Program-made: the position numbers and the translations under genes | Shown: piece by piece, positions 1 through 9,405 of the stretch | How positions within the stretch are numbered: the stretch's first letter is position 1 | Layout: each line of letters starts with the position of its first letter | Notes under the pieces: generated by a model | Database searches by the model: none | Told to the model about the DNA's origin: nothing | Seen by the model: the letters and a program-made list of their open reading frames with translations, nothing else | Assembly: GCA_903901335.1 (NCBI GenBank) | Contig: CAIUQR010000141.1 | Span: 46,193-110,192, forward strand | DNA length: 64,000 nt | Origin: an uncultured delta proteobacterium | GTDB taxonomy: Bacteria; Desulfobacterota; Desulfobulbia; Desulfobulbales; Desulfocapsaceae | Direction: 5' to 3'

Positions 1-1817
1 CGCTCCTTATGTGCCGGGGCCAGCCGGGCAAAGACGCTGGTATTACCGGCAGCCTCGGCCAGTTCCGGCTCAGTCATCGTCTCGATCTGGGAACCGAGCA
101 GGAGATGCTCTACCGGCATGCCCACCTCCTTGCAGATATAGGCGGTGACGATCTCATTGTCGCCGGTCAGGACCTTGACGTCTACGCTCAGGCTGTGAAG
201 CCGCTTCAAGGCCTCTACGGCAGTGTCCTTGGGCGGATCAAGAAAGGCAAGAAAGCCCAGCAGGATCAGGTCCGACTCATCCTTGACTGCGTAAACCGGC
301 TCATCCGGGGCGCCCGGCATCTGCTTATAGGCCAGGGCGATGACCCGAAAGCCCTGACTGTTCAGATCATCCGCCAACTGTCGGCGTTTGGCGTCGTGCT
401 CGGGCAGAACTTCGATGATCTCCCCTTTAACCTCTACCCGGGTGCACTGGTTCAGCACTTCATCCACTGCGCCTTTGCAGATCAGCGTGTTCAGCCCGGT
501 CTCATCTTCAACTATCACTGACATACGGCGTCGCACGAAGTCGAACGGGATCTCGTCGATCTTGCGGTACTTCTCATTCGCTTTCAGGTGTTTTTCCAGT
601 TCCTCATGTTTGAGGATCGCCTCATCCAGCAGGTTTTTCAACCCGGTATGGTGATAGCTGTTCAGATAGCCGAAATGCAGCACCTTCTCACTGGGTTCGC
701 CGTACACGTCCAGATGCCTTTCGAGAACGATCTTGCCCTGGGTGAGGGTGCCGGTCTTATCGGTGCAGAGCACGTCCATCGCCCCGAAATTCTGGATGGC
801 ATTCAGGCGTTTGACGATGACTTTCTTACGGGACATGGCCAGGGCGCCCTTGGACAGGTTGACAGTCACGATCATGGGCAGCATCTCGGGGGTCAGCCCG
901 ACGGCCACCGCCATCGCAAACAGGAATGCCTCCAGCCAGTTGTGCTTGGAGAGTCCATTGATAAGGAAGACAGCCGGAACCATCACGGCGATGAAGCCGA
1001 TCATCAACCAGGTGAACTTGTTCACACCCTTATCAAAGCTGGTGAGCTGGCGCTGGCCGACGATGCCGGCAGCCAGCGAACCGAAGTAGGTGCGGTCTCC
1101 GGTCTGGATAACCACGGCAGTGGCCGATCCGCTCTCCACATTGGAGCCCAGGAAGCAGAGGTTGGGCAGATCGAGCGGATTTTGCATGTCTGTCGAGACC
1201 GGGGCCGCTTTCTTCTCCACAGGCAGGGCCTCGCCGGTAAGGGCAGCCTGATTCAGGAACAGGTCTTTGGCCAAAAGCACCCGGACATCAGCCGGCACCA
1301 TATCACCGGCAGCCAGCCTGATGATATCGCCCGGCACCAGCATCTTGAGCGACACCTCTTCTTCCTTGCCGCCCCGCACCAAAGTCGCCGTGTTGCTGAC
1401 CATCGCCTTAAGCTTCTCGGCTGCGTTATCGGCACGCGACTCCTGGAAGAAACGCAAGACCACGCCCAAAATCACCATCACGAAAATGACCACCATCGCC
1501 CGCAGGTCGCCGGTGAGATAGGAAAGCACACCCAGGGCCAGGAGTAAAAGAACCAAGGGATTCTTGATGTTGGCCAGGAGGCGCATCAAGGCCGATTGGT
1601 GCTTCTCTCGGGCAATCTCGTTCGTCCCGACCTCCTTCAGCCGGGACTCAGCGTCAGTCATGCTCAGGCCGTCCAATTGCGATCCAAGCTCCTTTAGGAC
1701 CGTATCGGTATCGGCGCGCGCCTTTTCCAAGAGGAGAACAGAAGACTGTGCCCCGTTTCCTCCCGGGGAGCTGCCCGGGCTTTGAGATGCGGTCAAGGTT
1801 TTCTTTGATTCTTCCAT
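1..1817 (-). CDS. mgtA: Magnesium-translocating P-type ATPase, MgtA type (3' end cut by window edge)
   Basis: Inner-membrane ATP-driven Mg2+ importer of the P-type IIIB class. The frame is open from the ATG at 1817 to the window edge, about 605 codons, so roughly the last third of a ~900-residue protein is missing. Visible motifs are the actuator loop LTGEALPVEK, the MgtA-type membrane motif VGLTPEMLPMIV, and the phosphorylation motif DKTGTLT preceded by NFGAMDVLC, which distinguishes MgtA from Ca2+ or heavy-metal pumps. The N-terminal ~60 residues are hydrophilic. AGAGGT sits about 5 bases before the chosen ATG; another ATG at 1821 is out of frame. The missing part should hold the rest of the hinge domain and the last membrane helices. 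Confidence 0.93.
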   Translation of the reverse strand, partial: MEESKKTLTASQSPGSSPGGNGAQSSVLLLEKARADTDTVLKELGSQLDGLSMTDAESRLKEVGTNEIAREKHQSALMRLLANIKNPLVLLLLALGVLSYLTGDLRAMVVIFVMVILGVVLRFFQESRADNAAEKLKAMVSNTATLVRGGKEEEVSLKMLVPGDIIRLAAGDMVPADVRVLLAKDLFLNQAALTGEALPVEKKAAPVSTDMQNPLDLPNLCFLGSNVESGSATAVVIQTGDRTYFGSLAAGIVGQRQLTSFDKGVNKFTWLMIGFIAVMVPAVFLINGLSKHNWLEAFLFAMAVAVGLTPEMLPMIVTVNLSKGALAMSRKKVIVKRLNAIQNFGAMDVLCTDKTGTLTQGKIVLERHLDVYGEPSEKVLHFGYLNSYHHTGLKNLLDEAILKHEELEKHLKANEKYRKIDEIPFDFVRRRMSVIVEDETGLNTLICKGAVDEVLNQCTRVEVKGEIIEVLPEHDAKRRQLADDLNSQGFRVIALAYKQMPGAPDEPVYAVKDESDLILLGFLAFLDPPKDTAVEALKRLHSLSVDVKVLTGDNEIVTAYICKEVGMPVEHLLLGSQIETMTEPELAEAAGNTSVFARLAPAHKE

Positions 1818-1885
1818 TCATACCTCTGTTGGGTGCTGTGTCAGCTTGCCCGGCATTTCTTCGGCCGATGCATGCGGCTATCTGC

Positions 1886-2563
1886 TCAAGTCAATTTTTC
1901 CAAAAGGGCCTTGGCAGCCGGCTCCGAGGATGCAGGGTTCTGCCCTGTGATCAGTAGGTCATCGATCACGACATGGGGCTGCCAGTCCGCCAGTTTCGAA
2001 TATCGGGCACCGTTGTCTTTGAGCATATCCTCTACCAGGAAGGGGACGATCTGGGTCAGCCCGACCGCTTGCTCCTCGGAGTTGGCAAATCCGGTGACCG
2101 CCTTGCCTTGGACCACGGGGGTGCCGTCGGGTGCCTTGGGATAGCGGAGCACACCCGGCGCATGACAAACAGCGGCAACCGGTTTGCCCGCAGCAAGCAT
2201 CGCTTCGATCAGGGCAATGGAGGCTGCATCTTTGGCCAGATCCCACAGGGGTCCATGCCCCCCGGGGTAAAACACGGCGTCGAAATCTCCCGCGGAAACA
2301 TCAGACAATTTGAACGTACCAGCCAGAACGGCCTGTGCAGCGGCATCAGCCTTAAAACGACGAGTGGCTTCGGTCTGGGCAGCAGGGTCGTCGCTTTTGG
2401 GATCGAGCGGCGGCTGGCCGCCACGCGGTGAAGCCAGGGTGATTTTCGCGCCTGCGTCCTTGAAAACGTAGTAAGGGGCGGCGAATTCCTCCAGCCAGAA
2501 ACCGGTTTTTTCTCCTGTATTGCCGAGCTTGTCGTGCGAGGTCAGAATCATGAGTATTTTCAT
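1886..2563 (-). CDS. DJ-1/PfpI family protein, Hsp31-like
   Basis: About 225 residues of the type-1 glutamine-amidotransferase-like fold (DJ-1/PfpI/Hsp31 group: chaperone, glyoxalase III or deglycase activities in the family). The start MKILMILTSHDKLG is typical of the family. The nucleophile elbow AVCHAPG carries the expected Cys, and FYPGGHGPLWD supplies the preceding loop. AGGAG lies 6 bases before the ATG at 2563. An in-frame ATG at 2626, also with a GAGG, would add about 21 residues and cannot be excluded. It follows yqhD on the same strand, so the pair could handle reactive aldehydes together; that is inference. Confidence 0.9.
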   Translation of the reverse strand: MKILMILTSHDKLGNTGEKTGFWLEEFAAPYYVFKDAGAKITLASPRGGQPPLDPKSDDPAAQTEATRRFKADAAAQAVLAGTFKLSDVSAGDFDAVFYPGGHGPLWDLAKDAASIALIEAMLAAGKPVAAVCHAPGVLRYPKAPDGTPVVQGKAVTGFANSEEQAVGLTQIVPFLVEDMLKDNGARYSKLADWQPHVVIDDLLITGQNPASSEPAAKALLEKLT

Positions 2564-2679
2564 ATTGACTCCTGGTAGACGTGAATTCAGAACGGTCTGC
2601 TGGTCGATGGTTTTGCTTTTAGACATTGTAAATTCCTCATCTGAAATGGATATTATGCGGTGTTTCATGACTCTTACGG

Positions 2680-3837
2680 TTACAGAGCACCTTCCAGGAT
2701 GGTTCGGCTGATGTCGAGGCTGATGTTCCGGTGTTCCCCGAGCGCCGTCATCCCATGGGCTTCGAGCTGTGCGACAATCTTTTCAATTGCATCTCGTCCT
2801 AACTCGTAGTCGGACAGCCGCGTCTTGATTCCGAGGTCTTCGAAGAACTGACCCGTGCAGCGGATCGCCTCGTCTATACGCTGATCGGCATCACCTTGCT
2901 TGATCTGCCAGACGCGCTCGGCGTATTGCAGCAGCTTGGCGCGTTTGTGTCCGCGCTGTACCTTCAGGAGTGAAGGCAAGACGATGGCCAGCGTGCGCGC
3001 GTGGTCGATGCCATAGAGCGCGGTGAGCTCATGCCCGATCATGTGCGTGGCCCAATCCTGCGGAACACCCGCCCCGATCAGGCCATTCAGGGCCAGCGCA
3101 GCCACCCACATCAGGTTGGCGCGGGTATCGTAGTCCTCAACCATACTCAGGGCTTTCGGACCGACTTCGATCAGGGTCTGCAGCAGCCCCTCGGCAAAAC
3201 GATCCTGAACAAGCCCCTGTGCCGGGTATGTCAGGTATTGTTCGACGACATGCACAAATGCATCCGCGACACCGTTGGCGATCTGCCGCGGCGGCAGGGT
3301 GGAGGTCTTAGTCGGATCGAGTATCGAAAACTGAGGGAAGACGCGAGGGCTGAGGAAAGCAAGCTTTGCCTGCATCTCCTTTCGGGTAATGACGGCACCA
3401 CTATTCATTTCCGAACCGGTTGCAGGTAACGTCAGCACTGTACCAAAGGGTATGGCCTCGTTGACGTTTTTGCCATGTTTGAGTAGAATTTCCCAGGGGT
3501 CGCCGTCAAACTTCACGGCGGCTGCGACTAACTTTGTGCCGTCGATCACCGAGCCGCCGCCTACCGCGAGTAGAAAGTCGATTTTTTCGCGACGGACCTG
3601 CTCAATAGCCGGCATGAGCGTCTCGTAGCCCGGGTTGGGTTCGATGCCGCCGAACTCCTGCAGCACACGGGTGCCGAGTGCGGCTTTAACCTCATCGAGC
3701 GTGCCGTTTTTCTTGGCGCTGGAACCGCCATAGAGGATGAGCACCCTTGCCTTGGCCGGCACCAGATCTGCCAATCGAGCTACCGTTTCTGCGCCGAAGA
3801 TTATTTTGGTCGGGTTGTAGAATTCGAAATTGAGCAA
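2680..3837 (-). CDS. yqhD: YqhD-type iron-containing (NADPH) alcohol dehydrogenase / aldehyde reductase
   Basis: 385 residues, the same length as E. coli YqhD and clearly alike along its whole length. It reduces short-chain and toxic aldehydes with NADPH in the cytoplasm. The nucleotide site is visible as VLILYGGSSAKK, and LLAVGGGSVIDGTK holds the GGGS turn. The metal ligands lie in GVADAFVHVVEQY (Asp, His) and in the region THMIGHELTALYGIDHA (His residues). The ATG is preceded by AGGAG. It is the middle gene of a possible detoxification pair with the PfpI-like gene downstream. Confidence 0.96.
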   Translation of the reverse strand: MLNFEFYNPTKIIFGAETVARLADLVPAKARVLILYGGSSAKKNGTLDEVKAALGTRVLQEFGGIEPNPGYETLMPAIEQVRREKIDFLLAVGGGSVIDGTKLVAAAVKFDGDPWEILLKHGKNVNEAIPFGTVLTLPATGSEMNSGAVITRKEMQAKLAFLSPRVFPQFSILDPTKTSTLPPRQIANGVADAFVHVVEQYLTYPAQGLVQDRFAEGLLQTLIEVGPKALSMVEDYDTRANLMWVAALALNGLIGAGVPQDWATHMIGHELTALYGIDHARTLAIVLPSLLKVQRGHKRAKLLQYAERVWQIKQGDADQRIDEAIRCTGQFFEDLGIKTRLSDYELGRDAIEKIVAQLEAHGMTALGEHRNISLDISRTILEGAL

Positions 3838-3915
3838 TTCTTTCTCCTGGAATAATTGGCCATCCGGTTATCAGACAAAAACAGGTTGGTGTGGTTGATA
3901 GATTGTCATCAATAT

Positions 3916-4335
3916 TTATATTTGCGGTACTCCGGTATCACCCGTATTTTTCCCCAAATCCTCCCTGGCTTGTTTTGCCAGCTTCTCATAATCGATACGA
4001 ATTTTATCGAGTTCCTTCTCGTCTAACTCTTCAAGATCCAGAAGAGCATTATGTGCTCCTTCCATGACCCGGATCAATTCGTCTAGTTTTACCTGCAAGG
4101 CCAGAGAGTCTCGGTTTTGAGTATTCTGGATCAGGAACACCATAAGAAACGTCACAATAGTGGTACCGGTATTTATAACCAGTTGCCAGGTATCGCCGAA
4201 TTTGAAGATCGGGCCTGTAATTAACCAGATAATGATAACCGATACAGCCATCATAAAAGCAACGGGCTGTCCGGTTTTCCGCGCGATCAATTTTGCAAAA
4301 CGGGTAAACAAGGAAGAAGATTTAGTAGGCTTCAT
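3916..4335 (-). CDS. Low-affinity iron permease family small membrane protein
   Basis: 139 residues. The N-terminus has a short basic stretch, then two hydrophobic helices (about residues 24-42 and 53-70) around a loop containing FKFGDTWQLVINTGTT, followed by QNTQNRDSLALQVKLDEL, which is diagnostic of the low-affinity iron permease family (Pfam PF04120). The last ~55 residues are charged and probably coiled-coil. The family name comes from the fungal Fet4 protein; the small bacterial forms have no established transport role, so iron transport is not asserted. Confidence 0.85.
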   Translation of the reverse strand: MKPTKSSSLFTRFAKLIARKTGQPVAFMMAVSVIIIWLITGPIFKFGDTWQLVINTGTTIVTFLMVFLIQNTQNRDSLALQVKLDELIRVMEGAHNALLDLEELDEKELDKIRIDYEKLAKQAREDLGKNTGDTGVPQI

Positions 4336-4377
4336 ATTTTTTCTCTCTATGGTTGACTGCTTTCATCTCACACCAAT

Positions 4378-5811
4378 TCAACTGGAAGATGCCGCATTGT
4401 TCCATCCTCCTCCTAACGCCTTAATCAGAAGGACGCTGGCGGCAAGTTTTCGCCCGGCAATCCCCAACGCAGTTCGTTGGTTTGCAAGAGAGGTTGTTTG
4501 AGCGATGAGTACGTTGAGATAGGCTACAGTTCCAGCCTGGTACTGATTCGTGGTAATTTTTACAACCTGTTGCGCTGTCCGTACAGCCTGATCCTGGACT
4601 GCTGACTCTTCGTCCATGATGCGCAATGCGGCCAGATTATCCTCAACCTCCTGAAAAGCTGTCAATACAGTCTCCCTGTATGAGGCTACCGTTCCGTCAT
4701 AGGCAGCCTTCGCTTGGTCGGATTGAGCCTCGCGTCGGCCACCGTCGAACACGGCACCTGAAACTGCAGTTCCGACTCCCCAAAAACGACTGGGCCAGGA
4801 AAACCATGAGGGAAGATTCGCCGCCTCAAGCCCGGCTGTGGCAGACAGCCGTATTGCCGGATAATATGCGGCATTCGCAATCCCGATTTGGGCGTTGGCC
4901 GCTGCCATCTTCCTTTCGGCCGAGGCGATATCCGGGCGCCGTTCGAGAAGCTCGGACGGCAGACCCGTAGGGATGGGCGGAACTGTATTTACCAATGATG
5001 TTGAGGGTAGGGAAAATAATGCCGGCGGTTTGCCAATCAGCAGGGCGATGGCGTGCTCCGACTGGGCACGTTGTACGCCAAGATCGATTGCCTGTGCTTC
5101 AATGCTTCTGAGTAGTGTCTCCGCCTGGAGCACATCCGTATGAGGCGCAACGCCGGCTTCATAGCGTTTTCTCGTCAGTTCAAGAGACTTGCGGTAGAGG
5201 GTTGCTGTGTCGTCAAGGAGCATTCTCTGAGCATCCTGTGTCCGCAACTGAAGATAGTTTCCGGCCAGTTCCGCCTGGACGCTCATTGTCACTGCGGCCA
5301 GGTCTGCGGCACTTGCCTGGGCACCGGCCTGACTTGCCTCAACTCCTCGACGTATCCTGCCCCAAAGGTCGAGCTCCCATGACAAATCCAATGGCAGCTG
5401 AAAATCCGAACTTGTGGCCCCTTTGCTGTTGCCGGCACTGACATTTCCCGATTTGTGTGAGCGCGAAGCCGAAACGCCCGCCGTCAGAGATGGGAAGAAG
5501 CCGGCCTTGGCGCCTTCTACCAGGGCCCGTGCCTGACGATATTGGGCCTCGGCTGAAGCGATGTTGAGGTTTGATATCACAACCTGTTCCACAAGAGAGC
5601 TCAAAATGGGGTCATTGTACAGTTCCCACCATCGTTCTGCAATTTTGCCGTCCTGCGGTTGTGCCAGCTTCCAGCCGTTTAACTCCTTAAACGCTGTCGG
5701 CATTGTTTCGACCGGGGTTGGCCTGATATAGTCCGGACCAACAGTGCATGCGGCAAAAAGTAGTGGCAAGAAAACCAAGATGATTTGAGCGCTGAAACCT
5801 GTAGTTTTCAC
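4378..5811 (-). CDS. Outer-membrane efflux lipoprotein, NodT/TolC family
   Basis: 477 residues. A signal peptide ends in the lipobox LLFAAC, so the mature protein is predicted to be an acylated outer-membrane factor. The two-repeat OEP fold is visible through SSLVEQVVISNLNIASAEAQ near the N-terminus and the conserved ERRPDIASAERKMAAANAQIG in the second half. It is the last gene of a macA-macB operon (69 bp after macB) and is the likely exit duct for that pump. Confidence 0.94.
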   Translation of the reverse strand: MKTTGFSAQIILVFLPLLFAACTVGPDYIRPTPVETMPTAFKELNGWKLAQPQDGKIAERWWELYNDPILSSLVEQVVISNLNIASAEAQYRQARALVEGAKAGFFPSLTAGVSASRSHKSGNVSAGNSKGATSSDFQLPLDLSWELDLWGRIRRGVEASQAGAQASAADLAAVTMSVQAELAGNYLQLRTQDAQRMLLDDTATLYRKSLELTRKRYEAGVAPHTDVLQAETLLRSIEAQAIDLGVQRAQSEHAIALLIGKPPALFSLPSTSLVNTVPPIPTGLPSELLERRPDIASAERKMAAANAQIGIANAAYYPAIRLSATAGLEAANLPSWFSWPSRFWGVGTAVSGAVFDGGRREAQSDQAKAAYDGTVASYRETVLTAFQEVEDNLAALRIMDEESAVQDQAVRTAQQVVKITTNQYQAGTVAYLNVLIAQTTSLANQRTALGIAGRKLAASVLLIKALGGGWNNAASSS

Positions 5812-5880
5812 GAATTCTCCGTTTGTTTCGTGTTGTTGTGTATCTCTGGTACTGTCATGGCCGGAAGGACTCCTCGCTTT

Positions 5881-7824
5881 CTAATCCCGAGCCAGTGCCT
5901 CGATGGGATCCAGTTGGGCGGCTTTTCTGGCCGGAAGATAACCAAATATGATGCCCGTCAGGAAAGCACAGCCAAAGGCGATGACTATCGGTGTAACCGT
6001 GAAAATCACCCGCCAACCTGCAATTGCAGAGGTAGCTAAGCCGCCGCCAAGGCCGACGATGACACCCGCCAGACCACCGATAAAGCAGACCATCACGGCC
6101 TCGGTCAAAAATTGAAACATCACGTCGAAACTGCGTGCTCCAATCGCCATGCGAATGCCGATTTCGCGGGTCCGCTCGGTGACCGAGACCAGCATGATGT
6201 TCATCACGCCGATGCCGCCGACAACAAGGGAGATCACGGCTATCGCCGCAAGCAGATAGGTGAGGGTGTTCTGCGTTTCATTGGCTGTGGCGATGGTGTC
6301 GGCCATATTCCGGATGTTGAAGTCTTCCTTGAGATGGCGGTGCATCAGCAGCGTATGGAGCTCGGCTTGCACCACACTCATGTCCGAACCCGGCTGCACC
6401 CTGACGATAATATGGTTAAAAAAACGCTGTCCAAAGATGCGCGCGCCAGCCGTTGTGTAGGGGAGCCAGGCGGAATTGTCCAGATCGTCACCCCGTGGAC
6501 TCAATCCTTTACTGCTCAATACACCGATAACGAGAAAAGGCGCGTTACCGATAAGCACATACTGGCCGAGGGGATTCATACCATCGGGGAACAGATTCGT
6601 TACTACAGTCTGGCCAAGCACGACAACCTGTGCATAACGCTTCACGTGTTCCGCCGAGAAGAACACTCCGGATTGGGTTGACCAATCGTGCACCCGCGGA
6701 AAGTCTTCGCCGGTTCCGACCGCCGTAACCATCAAATCCTCGTTGCCGAATCGGAGCAGTGCAGACAACTCCGTTTCCGGCACCACCATGGCGGCACCTG
6801 GTACACTTGAGATGAACGGCAGATCTTCCGGCAGAAAACTGGTTACGATTCCACCTGAGGCGTGCATTGCTGGCGCTCCGCGTCTAATCGTCAACAGGTC
6901 TGTCCCCATTGTCTGGATCCGCTCAAGGACATCCTGCTTCGCGCCGTTGCCGATCGCCATCAGCGCGACCACCGAAGCCACGCCGATGATAATACCCAGC
7001 ATGGTCAGAGCTGTCCGCATTCGGTTGTTCACGAGCGAGCGTAAGGCCATTTTCAGAGCTTCGCCGAGGACCGCCACTCCTGGCTTGGCATCCGTTCCCG
7101 TTTCGGCGGATTGCAACTGATTGCCCTCCACCTCTTTCTGTTGCAGCTCGTCGGAGGTAATGCGGCCGTCAGTAATACGCACGATGCGGCGCGCATAGGC
7201 TGCGATGTCGCTGTCATGGGTGACCAAAATGATCGTATGCCCCTGCCTGTGCAGCTTCTCCAGAATGGCCAAGACCTCCTTGCCCCCGTTACTGTCCAGC
7301 GCTCCAGTCGGTTCATCAGCCAGGATCACCGGCCCGCCGTTCATGAGCGCGCGGGCAATACTGACGCGCTGCTGCTGGCCGCCGGAGAGTTGGCTGGGAT
7401 GGTGTTTCAATCGGTCGCCCAGCCCGAGTTCTCGCAGTAAGTTGCAGGCATGCGCCTCTCGATCTGCTTTTGCCATGCCGCGATAAACGGCAGGCACTTC
7501 GGTGTTTTCTACGGCACTCAGATCGGACATCAGGTTGTAGCGCTGGAAGATGAAGCCGAAGGTATCGCGCCGAAGTGCGGCCAACTCATCACCGCTGAGA
7601 CTGGCAATATCGACACCGCGGATGCTGTAGGACCCGTTCGACGGCTTGTCGAGACAGCCGATGATGTTCATGAGCGTGGACTTGCCTGAGCCGGATGCGC
7701 CCATAATGGCAACAAATTCGCCACACTGAATCGTCAGGCTTACGTCTGTGAGCACTGTCAGCGGCGCACCGCCCGTGGTGTAGGTGCGGCCGACAGCATT
7801 CATTTGGAGCAATGGGAGCGACAT
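5881..7824 (-). CDS. macB: MacB-type ABC transporter, ATPase-permease fusion
   Basis: About 647 residues, the usual MacB size. The N-terminal ATPase has Walker A GASGSGKSTLMN, signature LSGGQQQRVSIARAL and Walker B VILADEPTGALDS. It is followed by a first membrane helix (~residues 270-295, MRTALTMLGIIIGVASV), a large periplasmic MacB_PCD domain, and three C-terminal FtsX-type helices with ERTREIGIRMAIGAR between helices. It works with MacA and an outer-membrane duct as a mechanotransmission pump for macrolides, peptides or siderophores; the substrate here is unknown. The stop of macA and this ATG share one base; an in-frame GTG at 7827 is an alternative start. Confidence 0.95.
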   Translation of the reverse strand: MSLPLLQMNAVGRTYTTGGAPLTVLTDVSLTIQCGEFVAIMGASGSGKSTLMNIIGCLDKPSNGSYSIRGVDIASLSGDELAALRRDTFGFIFQRYNLMSDLSAVENTEVPAVYRGMAKADREAHACNLLRELGLGDRLKHHPSQLSGGQQQRVSIARALMNGGPVILADEPTGALDSNGGKEVLAILEKLHRQGHTIILVTHDSDIAAYARRIVRITDGRITSDELQQKEVEGNQLQSAETGTDAKPGVAVLGEALKMALRSLVNNRMRTALTMLGIIIGVASVVALMAIGNGAKQDVLERIQTMGTDLLTIRRGAPAMHASGGIVTSFLPEDLPFISSVPGAAMVVPETELSALLRFGNEDLMVTAVGTGEDFPRVHDWSTQSGVFFSAEHVKRYAQVVVLGQTVVTNLFPDGMNPLGQYVLIGNAPFLVIGVLSSKGLSPRGDDLDNSAWLPYTTAGARIFGQRFFNHIIVRVQPGSDMSVVQAELHTLLMHRHLKEDFNIRNMADTIATANETQNTLTYLLAAIAVISLVVGGIGVMNIMLVSVTERTREIGIRMAIGARSFDVMFQFLTEAVMVCFIGGLAGVIVGLGGGLATSAIAGWRVIFTVTPIVIAFGCAFLTGIIFGYLPARKAAQLDPIEALARD

Positions 7825-9068
7825 CACCGTCCCTTCCCGGCGCTCAGCGCGCTTTTCGATTTGCCTTTTGTCGTAATTTCACCGATTACGACCCGTTCTT
7901 TTTCCTTGAGCCCCTCCCTGACCTCAGCCAGGATTTCGCTCTTGATGCCGATTTTGATCGGGCGCAGCTCGACGCTGCCGTCGGCTTTCGACACCCGCAC
8001 CTTGATTTCCGCGCCTTCCGCAGCATTGCCGATAGCAGCAGCCGGTATCAGTAAAACGCCCTTCGCCTGTGCGAGCACGATGAAGACCTGCGCCGTCATC
8101 TGAATCTTCAGTTCACCTTCCGGATTCGGAATATCAAACAGCACATCGTAGAACACCACGTTGTTGATAAGTTCCGGGGTGGGGAGGATCTGCCTGACTT
8201 TACCGGTCCAACGCCTGGAATCGCCCAGGATGGTAAAATAGACGTCCTGGCCCGGCTTAACGCGGACAATGTCCGCTTCAGAAACTTGCGCCCATACCGT
8301 CACAGTGCTGATGTCCGCAATCCGCAGGATATTCGGCGCCTGCTGATTGGCGTTGAGTGTCTGCCCTTCCAGAAGGGTGATGGAAACGACTTCGCCGGCC
8401 ATCGGAGCCGTTATTTTGGTATAACCCAGATTAGCTTTGGCGGTGTCTACCGCCGCCGTAGCCTGCTTTATCTGGGCCAAGAGTGAACTTACGTCGGCGC
8501 GGGCGACATCGAAACCAGCCTGGGTGATGTCACGGTCGTTGGCAGAGATTGCCCCTTCACCCTGGGCGAAGAGTTTTTCGTTGCGGGTACGGAGCTCCGT
8601 GGCAAGCACAAGCTGTGTTTGTTTCAAAGAACGCTGCGCGGTCATGCTTTCGAGGGCCGCACTAGCTGACGTCAGCGCTGTATCCGCCAGAACCGGATCA
8701 ATTTCCGCAAGCAATTGGTCTTCTTTCACAGGATCGCCGCGATTGACCTTCAGTGATTTCAGTTTACCGGAAGTCTGAGCCCCGACATCGACATATTTGA
8801 TAGGTTGCACGATGCCCGCCGCCACGACCGTACTTTCTATATCACCGCGTTCTACATCAGCGGTAGCGTAGAGGACTTTGGCTTTTCCAAATGCCCAGTG
8901 GTACCCGAATCCGCCGGCAATAACTACAAGAAGTGCGCCAATCAACCATAGGCTGCGTCGCTGCAGGAGTGTTTGGAATTTTGAGGGACTTTCCACCGGA
9001 GATGTTGTAGGTTCAACATTAACTGTTACTGTGGGTTTGGCTTCCTGGCTGATGCTTGTCGCTTCCAT
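7824..9068 (-). CDS. macA: MacA-type periplasmic adaptor (membrane fusion protein)
   Basis: About 414 residues. An N-terminal membrane anchor (RSLWLIGALLVVIAGGFGYHW) is followed by a barrel-sandwich/lipoyl half (DVGAQTSGKLKSLKVNRGDPV), an alpha-helical hairpin, the second lipoyl half (ITAPMAGEVVS) and beta-barrel domains. It bridges MacB to the outer-membrane duct. The ATG at 9068 (MEATSISQ) was chosen because the frame upstream of it runs into an IS remnant; the AAGGA is 10-11 bases away, rather far. Only about 50 bp separate the start from the IS scrap, so the native promoter may have been displaced. Confidence 0.94.
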   Translation of the reverse strand: MEATSISQEAKPTVTVNVEPTTSPVESPSKFQTLLQRRSLWLIGALLVVIAGGFGYHWAFGKAKVLYATADVERGDIESTVVAAGIVQPIKYVDVGAQTSGKLKSLKVNRGDPVKEDQLLAEIDPVLADTALTSASAALESMTAQRSLKQTQLVLATELRTRNEKLFAQGEGAISANDRDITQAGFDVARADVSSLLAQIKQATAAVDTAKANLGYTKITAPMAGEVVSITLLEGQTLNANQQAPNILRIADISTVTVWAQVSEADIVRVKPGQDVYFTILGDSRRWTGKVRQILPTPELINNVVFYDVLFDIPNPEGELKIQMTAQVFIVLAQAKGVLLIPAAAIGNAAEGAEIKVRVSKADGSVELRPIKIGIKSEILAEVREGLKEKERVVIGEITTKGKSKSALSAGKGR

Positions 9069-9118
9069 TTTTGTGAATTCCTTTTTTACAGAAAGCCTAC
9101 CGCTGATTCTTTCCTGAA

Positions 9119-9300
9119 AATCTGGACACAGAGTTAATCCCCAGTTATGAAAATAACTGGAGGAAAACATGAGTGTTGAACAAAAGAGAACATACGATTC
9201 AGAATTTAAAGAAATGCAGTGCTTCTGTCAGAGGAAACTGGCCACACCATTCCTGAAGTGGCAAAAAGTCCAGCAGGTGCAGTTGAGTTTCGTTCTTTGT
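9119..9300 (+). mobile_element. IS3-family orfA remnant (left end and frameshifted transposase start)
   Basis: The plus strand reads an IS3-type orfA start: a GGAGG-preceded ATG at 9169 gives MSVEQKRTYDSEFKE. After a one-base deletion near 9213 the frame continues as AVLLSEETGHTIPEVAKS, the helix-turn-helix region of such transposases. The match fades after about 9275, so the rest of the element is gone. The TCTGGACACAGAG at 9119 resembles an IS end. This is the only plus-strand coding trace I found. Confidence 0.75.
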
Positions 9301-9405
9301 CAAAACAATGCAGCTTACTCTCAAAGCTTCTTTGCTCATGATTCGCTCCCTGTGCTGAACTTTCTGCGAGTTTATCTTCCCTGTCCGCCGATTTTCCAAG
9401 AAATA

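Noticed and set aside
588..1547. Long plus-strand open frame (319 codons) opposite mgtA
   Set aside because: The minus strand carries a clear P-type ATPase with all motifs; the plus frame has a His/Gln/Gly-rich shadow composition and no family features.
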